Positions 1-7,222 of a stretch of 15,563 nt of DNA are shown here, in pieces. This DNA is from Clostridia bacterium. GTDB taxonomy: Bacteria; Bacillota; Clostridia; Oscillospirales; CAG-272. The stretch spans positions 1-15,563 of the forward strand of contig JAQXKW010000117.1 in the NCBI GenBank assembly GCA_029010655.1. The letters are read 5' to 3'. Each line of letters opens with the position of its first letter. Position 1 is the first letter of the stretch. The position numbers and the translations under genes were made by a program. The notes under the pieces were generated by a model. The model searched no databases and had not been told where the DNA came from. It was given only the letters and a program-made list of their open reading frames with translations.

Positions 1-197
1 AAATAACTGCACGAAGGACTTCGGTCAACATAATTTTCACGCTAATCTCCGTTCCGCCGCTCTGCGGCGGCACAAATTGTTGTGAAATTCTCCTGTGTTT
101 CCGAAGGAAACAAAAATGGGTTGGGTCCCTCATTTAAGGAGAATTTGGGCGTGAAATAACTGCACGAAGGACTTGGGTCAACGTAATTTTCACGCTA
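1..197. repeat. Structured repeat element: two 44-nt direct copies flanking a folded spacer
   Basis: Positions 1-44 and 154-197 are direct repeats matching at 42 of 44 bases, offset 153 bp. The right copy is bordered by inverted 8-mers (149-156 and 188-195), and its end touches the TAG stop codon of the kinase gene. The stretch between the copies folds almost base for base: hairpin 54-60/64-70 (7 bp, loop of 3), hairpin 71-75/80-84, then a 10-bp stem 85-94/137-146 closing two hairpins, 96-102/106-112 and 114-120/129-135 (one G.U pair). That makes a compact three-way junction with single-base linkers at 95, 113 and 136. No open reading frame of note lies here. The left copy is cut by the window edge, so a longer tandem array is possible. 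It may be a REP/MITE-like interspersed repeat or a structured RNA; I do not recognise the family. Confidence 0.7.
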
Positions 198-1673
198 TTT
201 CCTCAGCTCTTCCCACACCCCGTCAAGGGCAGTTATAATTTTTCTGTATGTATTGTATTTTCTCTCATATATTTCCGTGCTTTCGGCGTCGGGCAAAATC
301 TTTCCCGTAACCGTAACGCATTTTGACACGGCGTCCTTATAATCAGAGTAAACGCCCGCCGCAATTCCTGCGGACATAGCCGCACCCTTACAGCCCAGTT
401 CTGCGTCTTTTACGATTTCCATAGGTATTCCCATAACGTCCGCAAACATCTGCGTCCAGACAGCGGAGTTTACAACGCCGCCCGCAAGCCTTATTTTTTC
501 GGGGACGCCGCGGCTTTTAAGGAGTGCGTTCAGGTGGGTTTTATGGGAAAAAGCAACTCCTTCATACACAGCCCTTGCCACGTGCGCAGTTCCGTGTGAG
601 CCGTCAAGTCCTATAAACGAAGCCTTGGCATATGGATTTTCGTTTGAAGCATATAAAAACGGCAGATAGTACACACTGCAAGCTGCGGGTGAGAGCCCTG
701 TCACCGCTTCGTCAAGCTCCCTGTAACCGTCTTCTTTAATCAGCGAGCGCAGCCACTCAAGGTTTCCGCAGGAGCATGCGCTGCTTTCCTCGCAGAGATA
801 ATAGGAAGGGTCGCAGAAAACGGAATTCATGGAAACCGTTCTGTCGCATACAGGCTTTTCGGAAACATACTCGTTTATGCTCCATGTACCTGCTATCATG
901 CACAGGTCTCCCGGCAAAATATTTCCCATTGCAACGGCGCATGCGTCTATATCAAACATGCCGCCGGAAACGGGAGTTCCCTTTTTAAGCCCGGTATATT
1001 CGGCACATTCTTCGCTGATATATCCGCATATGTCGCCCGACGATTTTACGGGCGGAAGACAATCATAGATTTCCTCAATACCGAATTCACGCAGAAGGTC
1101 CATATCATACTCTCTCGTATTAAGATTTAAGAGATTTGTCCCCGACACATCGGTATATTCGGCAAAGGTTTCCCCTGTCAGGAAATAGCGAATCATATCC
1201 TTACAGGAAAGCACGCATCGGATTTTATCGTATGTATCTCTCTCATTATCCTTTAACCAGCGAAGCAGAGCTACCGGCTGACAGCCCACTACCTTCTGCG
1301 CTGTTTTCCCGTAAATTCTGCGGGCAGTATCGTCCGAATTCCACCTGACCTCATATTCAATGGCGCGCCTGTCGGTGGAGCCTATACCGTTATAAATAAA
1401 CTCTCCCCCGTCGCCCAGAACGTACAGTCCTTTTCCGTGCCCTGTAAGTCCAACGGAGACGATCTCCCCGTCACATTCTTCGCATATATCCCGTATCAGG
1501 TCGAAATTTGCTTTTTTCACCTGAGAGAGATTTCTCTCCGTAAAGCCGTCTTGATGGGATATTATGGGAATCTGCACACTTTTTTTCATTACCTGATTTC
1601 CGCAAAGGTCAAAAAGCGCCGCCTTTGAAACGGTTCCGCCGTTATCAATTCCCAGCAAATATTTTTTCGACAT
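195..1673 (-). CDS. lyxK: FGGY-family carbohydrate kinase, L-xylulose kinase-like
   Basis: This 492-residue protein has the full two-domain FGGY kinase layout. The N-terminal phosphate loop is GIDNGGT (8-14), the catalytic-base Asp sits in GGMFD (D241), the second ATP-binding segment is AGTWS (261-265), and the C-terminal family signature includes LAGGVVNSAVWTQMFADV (396-413). The N-terminal half (GKGLYVLG, STDRRA, QPVALLRWLK) resembles Escherichia coli LyxK more than xylulokinase or glycerol kinase. FGGY kinases phosphorylate open-chain sugars with ATP in the cytoplasm; LyxK makes L-xylulose 5-phosphate. The neighbouring epimerase uses exactly that compound, which supports the substrate. The start overlaps the epimerase 3' end by 29 nt and has an RBS (GAGG, about 9 nt upstream), so the two are translated from one message. 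L-ribulose or another ketose remains possible as substrate. Confidence 0.82.
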   Translation of the reverse strand: MSKKYLLGIDNGGTVSKAALFDLCGNQVMKKSVQIPIISHQDGFTERNLSQVKKANFDLIRDICEECDGEIVSVGLTGHGKGLYVLGDGGEFIYNGIGSTDRRAIEYEVRWNSDDTARRIYGKTAQKVVGCQPVALLRWLKDNERDTYDKIRCVLSCKDMIRYFLTGETFAEYTDVSGTNLLNLNTREYDMDLLREFGIEEIYDCLPPVKSSGDICGYISEECAEYTGLKKGTPVSGGMFDIDACAVAMGNILPGDLCMIAGTWSINEYVSEKPVCDRTVSMNSVFCDPSYYLCEESSACSCGNLEWLRSLIKEDGYRELDEAVTGLSPAACSVYYLPFLYASNENPYAKASFIGLDGSHGTAHVARAVYEGVAFSHKTHLNALLKSRGVPEKIRLAGGVVNSAVWTQMFADVMGIPMEIVKDAELGCKGAAMSAGIAAGVYSDYKDAVSKCVTVTGKILPDAESTEIYERKYNTYRKIITALDGVWEELRK

Positions 1674-2469
1674 AATTTTTATTCCTCGTTACATATTCGA
1701 AAGGATCGGTCACACCGTCGTACCAGAATTCCAAATTGAATATTCTGACCCCCTGCGATAGCAGTTCCTTAATACAGCCGTCAAAGTCTACTCTTCCCTG
1801 CCCGAACTCAAGATCACGGAAAACTCCGGGTTTTGTCTCTTTAAGATGAGCCGCTATTATATCACCCCTAACGGCTCTCAAATCGCCCAAATAATCGTCG
1901 GTGCCGTTTGTTATGTTCCCTATATCGGGATATATCTTCAAATAGGGAGAATTTATTATATCGACGTATTTTTTCGCCTTTTCGGCGGTGTTCATAAATG
2001 GAGTTTCCATTGTTTCAAAGCCGAGCATAACCCCCGCACGGGACGCAGTTTCTGCACATTTTGCAAGCCCTTCAACGAAATACGCCGCAGTCCTCTCATT
2101 GCTCTCGGTATAATAAACGTCATATCCCGCAAGCTGAATAATACGTATTCCCACCTCAAGAGAAAAATCGATAGCGGCTTCCATTATTTCAAGGCTCTTT
2201 TTACGAACCGCTTCGTCTTCCGAGCCGAGAGGATATTTCCTGTGTCCCGAAAGGCACATGGTTTTAATAGGCATGCCGGAATTATTCTTTGCGTTTATTA
2301 TCTCACGGCGGAGATCTTTATCGAAAATTCTTGACATTTTCCTGTCGGTCTCGTCTATACTGATTTCCATGAAATCAAATCCCGCAGATTTTGCAAGGGT
2401 CAGCTTTTCCTCCACGGAAAAGCTTTCCGGCATTGATTTTTCGTATAATCCAAGGTTATAGCTTTTCAA
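1645..2469 (-). CDS. ulaE: L-ribulose-5-phosphate 3-epimerase (UlaE/SgbU family)
   Basis: This 274-residue TIM-barrel protein is of the xylose-isomerase-like superfamily and close to UlaE. UlaE interconverts L-xylulose 5-phosphate and L-ribulose 5-phosphate. Conserved blocks include MCLSGHRKYPLGSED (71-85), IQLAGYDVYY (111-120) and IYPDIGN (179-185). The metal ligands expected for the family are visible as E152, D182, H208 (in HLKETKPGVF) and E247 (in NLEFW). The start is a TTG codon, chosen because a GGAGG sequence lies 5 nt upstream and the family N-terminus (LGLYEK) follows directly. It is the first gene of a two-gene operon with the FGGY kinase. Together they would convert L-xylulose to L-ribulose 5-phosphate; the 4-epimerase and a transporter are not in the window. 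Confidence 0.88.
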   Translation of the reverse strand: MKSYNLGLYEKSMPESFSVEEKLTLAKSAGFDFMEISIDETDRKMSRIFDKDLRREIINAKNNSGMPIKTMCLSGHRKYPLGSEDEAVRKKSLEIMEAAIDFSLEVGIRIIQLAGYDVYYTESNERTAAYFVEGLAKCAETASRAGVMLGFETMETPFMNTAEKAKKYVDIINSPYLKIYPDIGNITNGTDDYLGDLRAVRGDIIAAHLKETKPGVFRDLEFGQGRVDFDGCIKELLSQGVRIFNLEFWYDGVTDPFEYVTRNKNYVEKIFAGN

Positions 2470-2497
2470 AACGACCTCCGAATCATTCTTTTAGCAG

Positions 2498-2526
2498 ATT
2501 ATAACACATTTATAAGTTTTTATCAA
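2498..2526 (-). promoter_or_regulatory. Sigma-A promoter for the ulaE-lyxK operon
   Basis: On the minus strand, TTGATA (2521-2526) and TATAAT (2498-2503) are separated by exactly 17 bp. The -10 is preceded by TGT, so it is also an extended -10. Transcription would start about 20-25 nt upstream of the TTG start codon of the epimerase. I found no catabolite-response (cre) consensus beside it. Confidence 0.8.
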
Positions 2527-2599
2527 TAAGTTATTTACACAATTTTGCCTTACTGCCGAAAGGGATCGGCAAGCTGTGAAATTATAATGTGCTTTCGGC

Positions 2600-2633
2600 T
2601 GAAAAAGCCGAAGCAGACAATGCTTCGGCTTTT
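2600..2633 (-). terminator. Rho-independent terminator of the dat-alr operon
   Basis: A perfect 10-bp stem (2605-2614 with 2622-2631, extendable by two A-T pairs) has a 7-nt loop. On the minus strand it is followed by TTTTT. It lies about 20 nt past the alanine racemase stop codon and separates the seven-gene operon from ulaE-lyxK. Confidence 0.85.
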
Positions 2634-2652
2634 CTATGCTCAATTATTGTTC

Positions 2653-3828
2653 TCAATCATCGGGGAGTATGCGTTTTATACTGTCGATTTTTCCGTCCTT
2701 TATATAAACTCTGGGCACCCGTCTGTTAATATCGCAGGTCAGCTCATAGCCTATCGTTCCGATGCTTTCCGCAACGTCGTCAGCCGTGATTTCAAGCTCG
2801 CCGTCACGTCCGAAAACAGTCGCCGTGTCTCCCGCCTTGACGTCGGGAACATGGGTAACGTCTACCATAAACTGATCCATACATACCCGCCCGATAATAG
2901 GCGCGATTTTTCCGCCGATTATTACCTTGCCTTTATTTGACAGAAGGCGAGGCACACCGTCCGCATATCCTGCGCTGAGCGTTGCAACAACAGTCTCACG
3001 CTCCGTTGTGTAGGTACAGCCGTAGCTTACAGACACTCCCGCAGGGAGAGTTTTGACGTGGACCACATGGGTTCTCAGGGACATAACGCCCTTTATGCCG
3101 CCGATTTTTGAAAGCTCCGTTTCTGCCGACGGGTGCATTCCGTAAAGGATAATTCCCTCCCGCACCATGTCAAACCGTGCCGGCATATCAACAAGTGCCG
3201 CGCTGTTATAAAGATGGCGTATCGGTATATTTACGCCGATTTTTTCAAGTGACCCGGTAATACTTTCAAAGCGCTCAAGCTGATATTCGGCATAAGCTTT
3301 ATCATAAGCGTCTGCCTTTGCAAAATGGCTGAATATACCCTCAAGATAAATCCCCGGAAGTTCGGAAATATATTTAACGGCTTCAACCGTTTTTTCTTCG
3401 CAGGGAAAGCCTATTCTTGACATTCCCGTATCCAGTGCTATATGAATTTTAGCAGTTTTACCGCTTTTAAGGGCGCATTGCGAAAGTGCTTCTGCTCCTT
3501 CTACGGAAGAAACGGCGGCGGTAAGTCCGTGCTTTATAATTCTGGGATATTCCGACGGCTGACAAAGCCCCAAAAGCAATATGGGCGTTTCTATCCCTGC
3601 ATTTCTCAGTTCGACAGCCTCGTCAGTCATTGCTACGGCAAAATAGTCCGCCTTGCCCTCAAGGAGCCTTGCAATTCTTACGGCGCCGTGACCGTATGCG
3701 TCAGATTTTATAACCGCAAGAAGCTTTGTTTCTTTCGGCAAGTGATTTCTTGCCGCCGAAAAATTGTGCATAAGTGCGTCAAGGTCAACCTCCGCCCATG
3801 TACGAAGCGTATCAAAAATTTCCGCCAT
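2653..3828 (-). CDS. alr: Alanine racemase
   Basis: This is a fold-type III PLP enzyme of 391 residues from the chosen start, the usual Alr length. It interconverts L- and D-alanine. The PLP lysine is K41 in AVIKSDAYGHG, and the opposite-face catalytic base is Y269 in VSYGCTY. SRIGF (137-141), SAGYADG (285-291) and RVCMDQFMVDV (314-324) are family blocks. An upstream in-frame ATG at 3846 would add six residues. I prefer the ATG at 3826-3828 because AAGGA lies 6 nt before it and MAEIFDTLRTWAEVDL matches family N-termini. The position corresponding to the often carbamylated lysine appears as Ala131 (ALDTGM), a common variant. It is the last gene of the operon, 22 nt after pxpA. It could serve cell-wall D-Ala supply or feed the D-amino acid pathway encoded upstream. 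Confidence 0.94.
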   Translation of the reverse strand: MAEIFDTLRTWAEVDLDALMHNFSAARNHLPKETKLLAVIKSDAYGHGAVRIARLLEGKADYFAVAMTDEAVELRNAGIETPILLLGLCQPSEYPRIIKHGLTAAVSSVEGAEALSQCALKSGKTAKIHIALDTGMSRIGFPCEEKTVEAVKYISELPGIYLEGIFSHFAKADAYDKAYAEYQLERFESITGSLEKIGVNIPIRHLYNSAALVDMPARFDMVREGIILYGMHPSAETELSKIGGIKGVMSLRTHVVHVKTLPAGVSVSYGCTYTTERETVVATLSAGYADGVPRLLSNKGKVIIGGKIAPIIGRVCMDQFMVDVTHVPDVKAGDTATVFGRDGELEITADDVAESIGTIGYELTCDINRRVPRVYIKDGKIDSIKRILPDD

Positions 3829-3850
3829 GTAAGTTCCTTTCTCCATACGG

Positions 3851-4621
3851 TCAGCCGATAACTTCCCCTATGGGCTTTATATGAATCCCGTTTTCATAAA
3901 GCTTTGCTCTTATTAGCTTAACAAATTCCAGCGCATGCTCATTATCGCCGTGAACGCATATTGAATCAGCTTTAATGCTTATTTTTCTGCCGGAAACGGA
4001 AGTTACCGTTCCGTTGGAAATCATTTCCACAACTCTGTTTGCCGCTTCGTTTTCGTCCGTAATGACGGCTCCCGGCTTGCTTCTTGCCACAAGCGTTCCG
4101 TCCTCCTCGTATGCTCTGTCCGCAAACACCTCGGAGGCAAACTTAATTGAGCACTTTGCGGCGGCAGTCTCCATGGCACTTCCCGAAAGCCCCAGAAGAA
4201 TAACATCCTCCGAAACAGACGCTATCCCCTCGCAGATTGCCGTTGCAAGCATTTCATCCTTTGCCGCCATATTGTAAAGGGCTCCGTGAGGCTTAACGTG
4301 CTGTAATTTTACACCGTTTGCCATGCAGAAGGCATTCAGCGCTCCCATTTGATACTGAACATAAGCCTTTGCCTCAAGGGGGGTTACATTCATATTTCTT
4401 CTGCCGAAGCCCACAAGATCGGGAAAGCCTGGGTGAGATCCCACAGCCACTCCCGCCTCGGCGGCAGTCTTTACGGTGCGGCTCATGACCACAGCGTCTC
4501 CCGCATGCCAGCCGCAGGCGATATTTGCAGAAGATATAAGCGGCAGTACGTCCTCGTCACGTCCTATTTTATACGCCCCGAAGCTTTCGCCCAGGTCGCA
4601 GTTCAAATCCACCGATTTCAT
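3851..4621 (-). CDS. pxpA: 5-oxoprolinase subunit PxpA (LamB/YcsF family)
   Basis: This 256-residue protein has the family motifs in order: DLNCDLGESFG (5-15), ANIACGWHAGD (32-42), GSHPGFPD (61-68), GFGRR (71-75) and HVKPHGALYN (108-117). PxpA is one of three subunits of the prokaryotic ATP-dependent 5-oxoprolinase, which opens pyroglutamate to glutamate. The start has AAAGGA with 6-nt spacing. It lies 40 nt after the DUF1445 gene and 22 nt before alr, so it is cotranscribed. The other subunits are in the same operon but separated from pxpA by the DUF1445 gene. Confidence 0.95.
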   Translation of the reverse strand: MKSVDLNCDLGESFGAYKIGRDEDVLPLISSANIACGWHAGDAVVMSRTVKTAAEAGVAVGSHPGFPDLVGFGRRNMNVTPLEAKAYVQYQMGALNAFCMANGVKLQHVKPHGALYNMAAKDEMLATAICEGIASVSEDVILLGLSGSAMETAAAKCSIKFASEVFADRAYEEDGTLVARSKPGAVITDENEAANRVVEMISNGTVTSVSGRKISIKADSICVHGDNEHALEFVKLIRAKLYENGIHIKPIGEVIG

Positions 4622-4661
4622 ATATTATTTCCTTTCTCTGTTGCCTTTACCGCACCAGAAA

Positions 4662-5465
4662 TCAATTTTTCAGCGAAGAATTGAGAATATCGGTTATAAA
4701 CATATGTCCCGGCGCATGGGTAATTGCAAATGGGGGCTTTGCCGCCATAAGAGCCGCCTGCGGTGTTACGCCGCAGGGCCAGAACACGGGAATTTCTCCG
4801 TCCTTTATTGTAACGCTGTCCCCGTAATCGGGAGCAGCAATATCCTTTATTCCGATTTTCGACGGGTCGCCGAAATGGACGGGCTTTCCATGAACACGGG
4901 GCATTGCGGCAGTTATTGCCGTTGCGGCAATCGCTTCCCTTTCCGTCATGGGTCGCATGCTTACAACCATATTACCCTTGAAAATTCCGGCGCTCACGCA
5001 TGGAATGCTCGTATTATACATAGGCACGTTGCGCCCCTGTTCAATATGACGGACGGGGATCTGCGAGGAAATCAGCTCCGCTTCAAATGAGAAGCTGCAG
5101 CCTATAAGAAAGCATACAAGATCGTCTCTCCAGAACCTTTCCACATCCGTATATTCCCCTGAAAGCTCGCCGTTTTCCCACAGCCTGTATTTGGGAATAT
5201 CAGTAGCAATATCCGCATCCTTTGCAATATATTTAAGCGTTCTGCTCCCCGCATCAGACACCTCAAGGAGGGGGCACGAGGTGGGATTTCTCTGTGCGAA
5301 AAGGAGAAAATCATAAGCCTGTTCTTTCGGCAGAATCACGAGATTTGCCTGAGCAAATCCTCTGCACATGCCCGAGGTCTGCCATGTAATTTTACCTTCT
5401 CTGATGAGAGAGCGAACCTTTGCAGGGCTCATATTTTCGTATGCGCTGTTATTATTCTCTTTCAT
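4662..5465 (-). CDS. DUF1445 protein, D-glutamate cyclase family (YcsI-like putative hydro-lyase)
   Basis: This 267-residue protein has the full length of the UPF0317/DUF1445 family. Diagnostic blocks are CRGFAQANLVILP (34-46), NPTSCPLLEV (60-69), IGCSFSFE (121-128), YNTSIPC (150-156), HFGDP (197-201), PVFWPCGVTPQAA (226-238) and ITHAPGHMFITD (248-259). In mammals this domain forms the N-terminal part of mitochondrial DGLUCY, which cyclises D-glutamate to 5-oxo-D-proline. Bacterial members (Bacillus subtilis YcsI) sit beside 5-oxoprolinase genes, but their activity is mostly inferred. The start has GGAG with 6-nt spacing; the gene follows pxpC by 13 nt. The separate gene at 7223-8305 carries the other DGLUCY domain, so the two products may act as a complex. 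That is inference. Confidence 0.9.
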   Translation of the reverse strand: MKENNNSAYENMSPAKVRSLIREGKITWQTSGMCRGFAQANLVILPKEQAYDFLLFAQRNPTSCPLLEVSDAGSRTLKYIAKDADIATDIPKYRLWENGELSGEYTDVERFWRDDLVCFLIGCSFSFEAELISSQIPVRHIEQGRNVPMYNTSIPCVSAGIFKGNMVVSMRPMTEREAIAATAITAAMPRVHGKPVHFGDPSKIGIKDIAAPDYGDSVTIKDGEIPVFWPCGVTPQAALMAAKPPFAITHAPGHMFITDILNSSLKN

Positions 5466-5478
5466 ATAATTCTCCGTT

Positions 5479-6447
5479 TCACAGTCTGTGAAGCTTTTTA
5501 GATAGCTTTTTAATGTAACGACTTCTTTCTATTGCCGCTTTATACGCCTCTTCCTGTGTAACCCTGACAAAACGAACCTTATTGCCCGGAACAAGCTGTC
5601 CCGCCTTGGGCATATCTGCCGAAATGACCGTCACCGGCTTTGCATAGCCGCCTGTGGTCTGTCTGTCCGCACAAAGTATAATGGGCTTCCCGTCGCTGGG
5701 AATCTGAACGGAGCCGCACGCAATGCCGTCGGATATTATATCCGTTCCGTTCAGAGAATTAAGAAAGGGACCGTCAAGCCTGATTCCCATTCTGTCAGAT
5801 GCAGGTGTAACCGTATATTCCGATGAAAAGAATTTGTCGATTTCCTCAGGCGAAAACATATTGTCCTGAGGACCGACGGTTGCTCTGAGCGTTACAGTTG
5901 AGGAAAATTCCGGCGGAACAACACTTCGGGAGCCGAGCTTTTTCGGCATTTTCGGCACATACCCCATGGGAAGCATGTCGCCGGGCATCAGCTTTCTCCC
6001 CTTATAACCGCCCATTCCGATTTTCAGAAATGTAGAACGGCTTCCCATAAAGGGCTCCGTGGAAATGCCGCCCGAAACGCAAAGATATATCCGACAGCCT
6101 GATTTTACGGGTCCTACATAAATATAGTCCCGCTTTTTCAAGGGATATGCACGGTATCTCTCTAAGGGAACTCCGTTTATAAAGAACGGCGCGTCCGCCC
6201 CCGTAACCGCAACCACCGAATCTGATAGGAATTCCGCCGCAAATCCGCCGAGAGTAATCTCAAGAACAGCGGTATCGGGAGCGTTTCCCACAAGAATATT
6301 GCCGATTTCCATAGAATCGGCGTCAGCGGCGCCGCATACGGGAAAGCCCTGTGCCATATAGCCCGTTCTGCCTGCGTCCTGCACGGTTGTCAAAGGTCCG
6401 GGAATGATTATTTTAATCAGTCTTTCTTCTTTATCTCCACTGCACAT
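5479..6447 (-). CDS. pxpC: 5-oxoprolinase subunit PxpC (KipA / biotin-dependent carboxyltransferase-like)
   Basis: This 322-residue protein shows GPLTTVQDAGR (17-27), VSGGI near 124-128, GSRST (135-139), GRKLMPGD (150-157), DRMGIRLDG and the C-terminal CADRQTTGGYAKPV block. These match KipA/PxpC, the partner of PxpB in the 5-oxoprolinase complex. The ATG at 6445-6447 gives about nine residues more than typical homologues, which begin near LIKIIIPG. It has GGGAG about 7 nt upstream and overlaps the pxpB 3' end by 31 nt. An internal CTG codon would be the only closer start, so I kept the ATG. The overlap suggests translational coupling with pxpB. Confidence 0.93.
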   Translation of the reverse strand: MCSGDKEERLIKIIIPGPLTTVQDAGRTGYMAQGFPVCGAADADSMEIGNILVGNAPDTAVLEITLGGFAAEFLSDSVVAVTGADAPFFINGVPLERYRAYPLKKRDYIYVGPVKSGCRIYLCVSGGISTEPFMGSRSTFLKIGMGGYKGRKLMPGDMLPMGYVPKMPKKLGSRSVVPPEFSSTVTLRATVGPQDNMFSPEEIDKFFSSEYTVTPASDRMGIRLDGPFLNSLNGTDIISDGIACGSVQIPSDGKPIILCADRQTTGGYAKPVTVISADMPKAGQLVPGNKVRFVRVTQEEAYKAAIERSRYIKKLSKKLHRL

Positions 6448-7154
6448 TCATACTCTCCCTTCTCGCAAAGTCTGTCGATTCTCTCAAATTCAGCCTTATC
6501 GATAGGTACAAAGCGGATATAGTCGCCGGCATTATAAAGCACCGCGGGAACTCTTTCGGCGTCATACGGTCTGACAGGAGTTTTTCCTATAAGCCTCCAG
6601 CCGCCGGGAGAAACAAGGGGATAAATTCCCGTCTGGTTTCCGCCGATACCTACGCTTCCCGCAGGAATTTTTGTTCTGGGGGAAACAAGGCGGGGTGTTG
6701 CAATACGGCTGTCAAGTCCGCCCAGATAAGGAAAGCCGGGAAGAAATCCAAGCATATATATATAATAATCCGTTCCGGAATGAATTTCAACTACTTCTTT
6801 CGGAGTAAGAGAATTTATGTGTGCGACCTCCTCAAGGTCCTCTCCGAATTCCTCACCGTAGCACACGGGAATAATAAAGGTGCGTTTTTCAAAAATCTTG
6901 ACTTCTCCGCCGCACAGGGAATCGCATATTTTTTCAAGCTTCGCCTTCACCTTTTCGGGCTTTATGCGTACAGGGTCAAAAACTATGAGAGCCGAGCAAA
7001 AGGAAGGAGCCGCATCAACAAGCCATGAGCCTTTGTATTTTTCAAGCTGTCCCCAAAGCTGTCGAACAAGCTGATTCGTTTCCGGAGTAATGCCTCCGTA
7101 GAATTCAACTGAAAATGCGGTGTCACCGCAGTTGTTGATTCTGTAATCGTTCAT
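6417..7154 (-). CDS. pxpB: 5-oxoprolinase subunit PxpB (KipI / allophanate hydrolase subunit 1-like)
   Basis: This 245-residue protein carries the KipI/PxpB signature blocks YMLGFLPGFPYLGGLD (133-148), TPRLVSPRTKIPAG (153-166) and SPGGWRLIGKTP (182-193). With PxpA and PxpC it forms the ATP-dependent 5-oxoprolinase. The frame stays open to 7226, but the ATG at 7152-7154 is chosen because GGAGG lies 6 nt upstream and MNDYRINNCGDTAFSVEF matches family N-termini. It lies 68 nt after the DUF4392 gene; that gap holds a 7-bp hairpin. In B. subtilis KipI also inhibits the sporulation kinase KinA. There is no kipR-like regulator here, so a metabolic role is more likely. Confidence 0.94.
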   Translation of the reverse strand: MNDYRINNCGDTAFSVEFYGGITPETNQLVRQLWGQLEKYKGSWLVDAAPSFCSALIVFDPVRIKPEKVKAKLEKICDSLCGGEVKIFEKRTFIIPVCYGEEFGEDLEEVAHINSLTPKEVVEIHSGTDYYIYMLGFLPGFPYLGGLDSRIATPRLVSPRTKIPAGSVGIGGNQTGIYPLVSPGGWRLIGKTPVRPYDAERVPAVLYNAGDYIRFVPIDKAEFERIDRLCEKGEYECAVEIKKKD

Positions 7155-7182
7155 TCCCTTCCTCCCTCTGAAAATAAAGCAG

Positions 7183-7210
7183 AGCGGCGGGCTTTTTGTC
7201 CTTCGCCGCT
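7183..7210 (-). other. Intra-operon hairpin between the DUF4392 gene and pxpB
   Basis: A 7-bp perfect GC-rich stem (7183-7189 with 7204-7210) with a 14-nt loop lies in the only sizeable gap inside the operon (7155-7222). No U-run follows it directly on the minus strand, so it is not an obvious terminator. It could act in mRNA processing or segmental stability. Confidence 0.4.
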
Positions 7211-7222
7211 CACGCTGTAAGG

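Noticed and set aside
149..195. Inverted 8-mers after lyxK as its terminator
   Set aside because: The arms are far apart, the stem is short and no T-run follows on the minus strand; they fit the repeat element better.
2555..2588. Additional TATAAT sequences near 2581-2588 as promoters
   Set aside because: Neither strand has a -35 at 16-18 bp, and the stretch lies just inside the operon terminator region.
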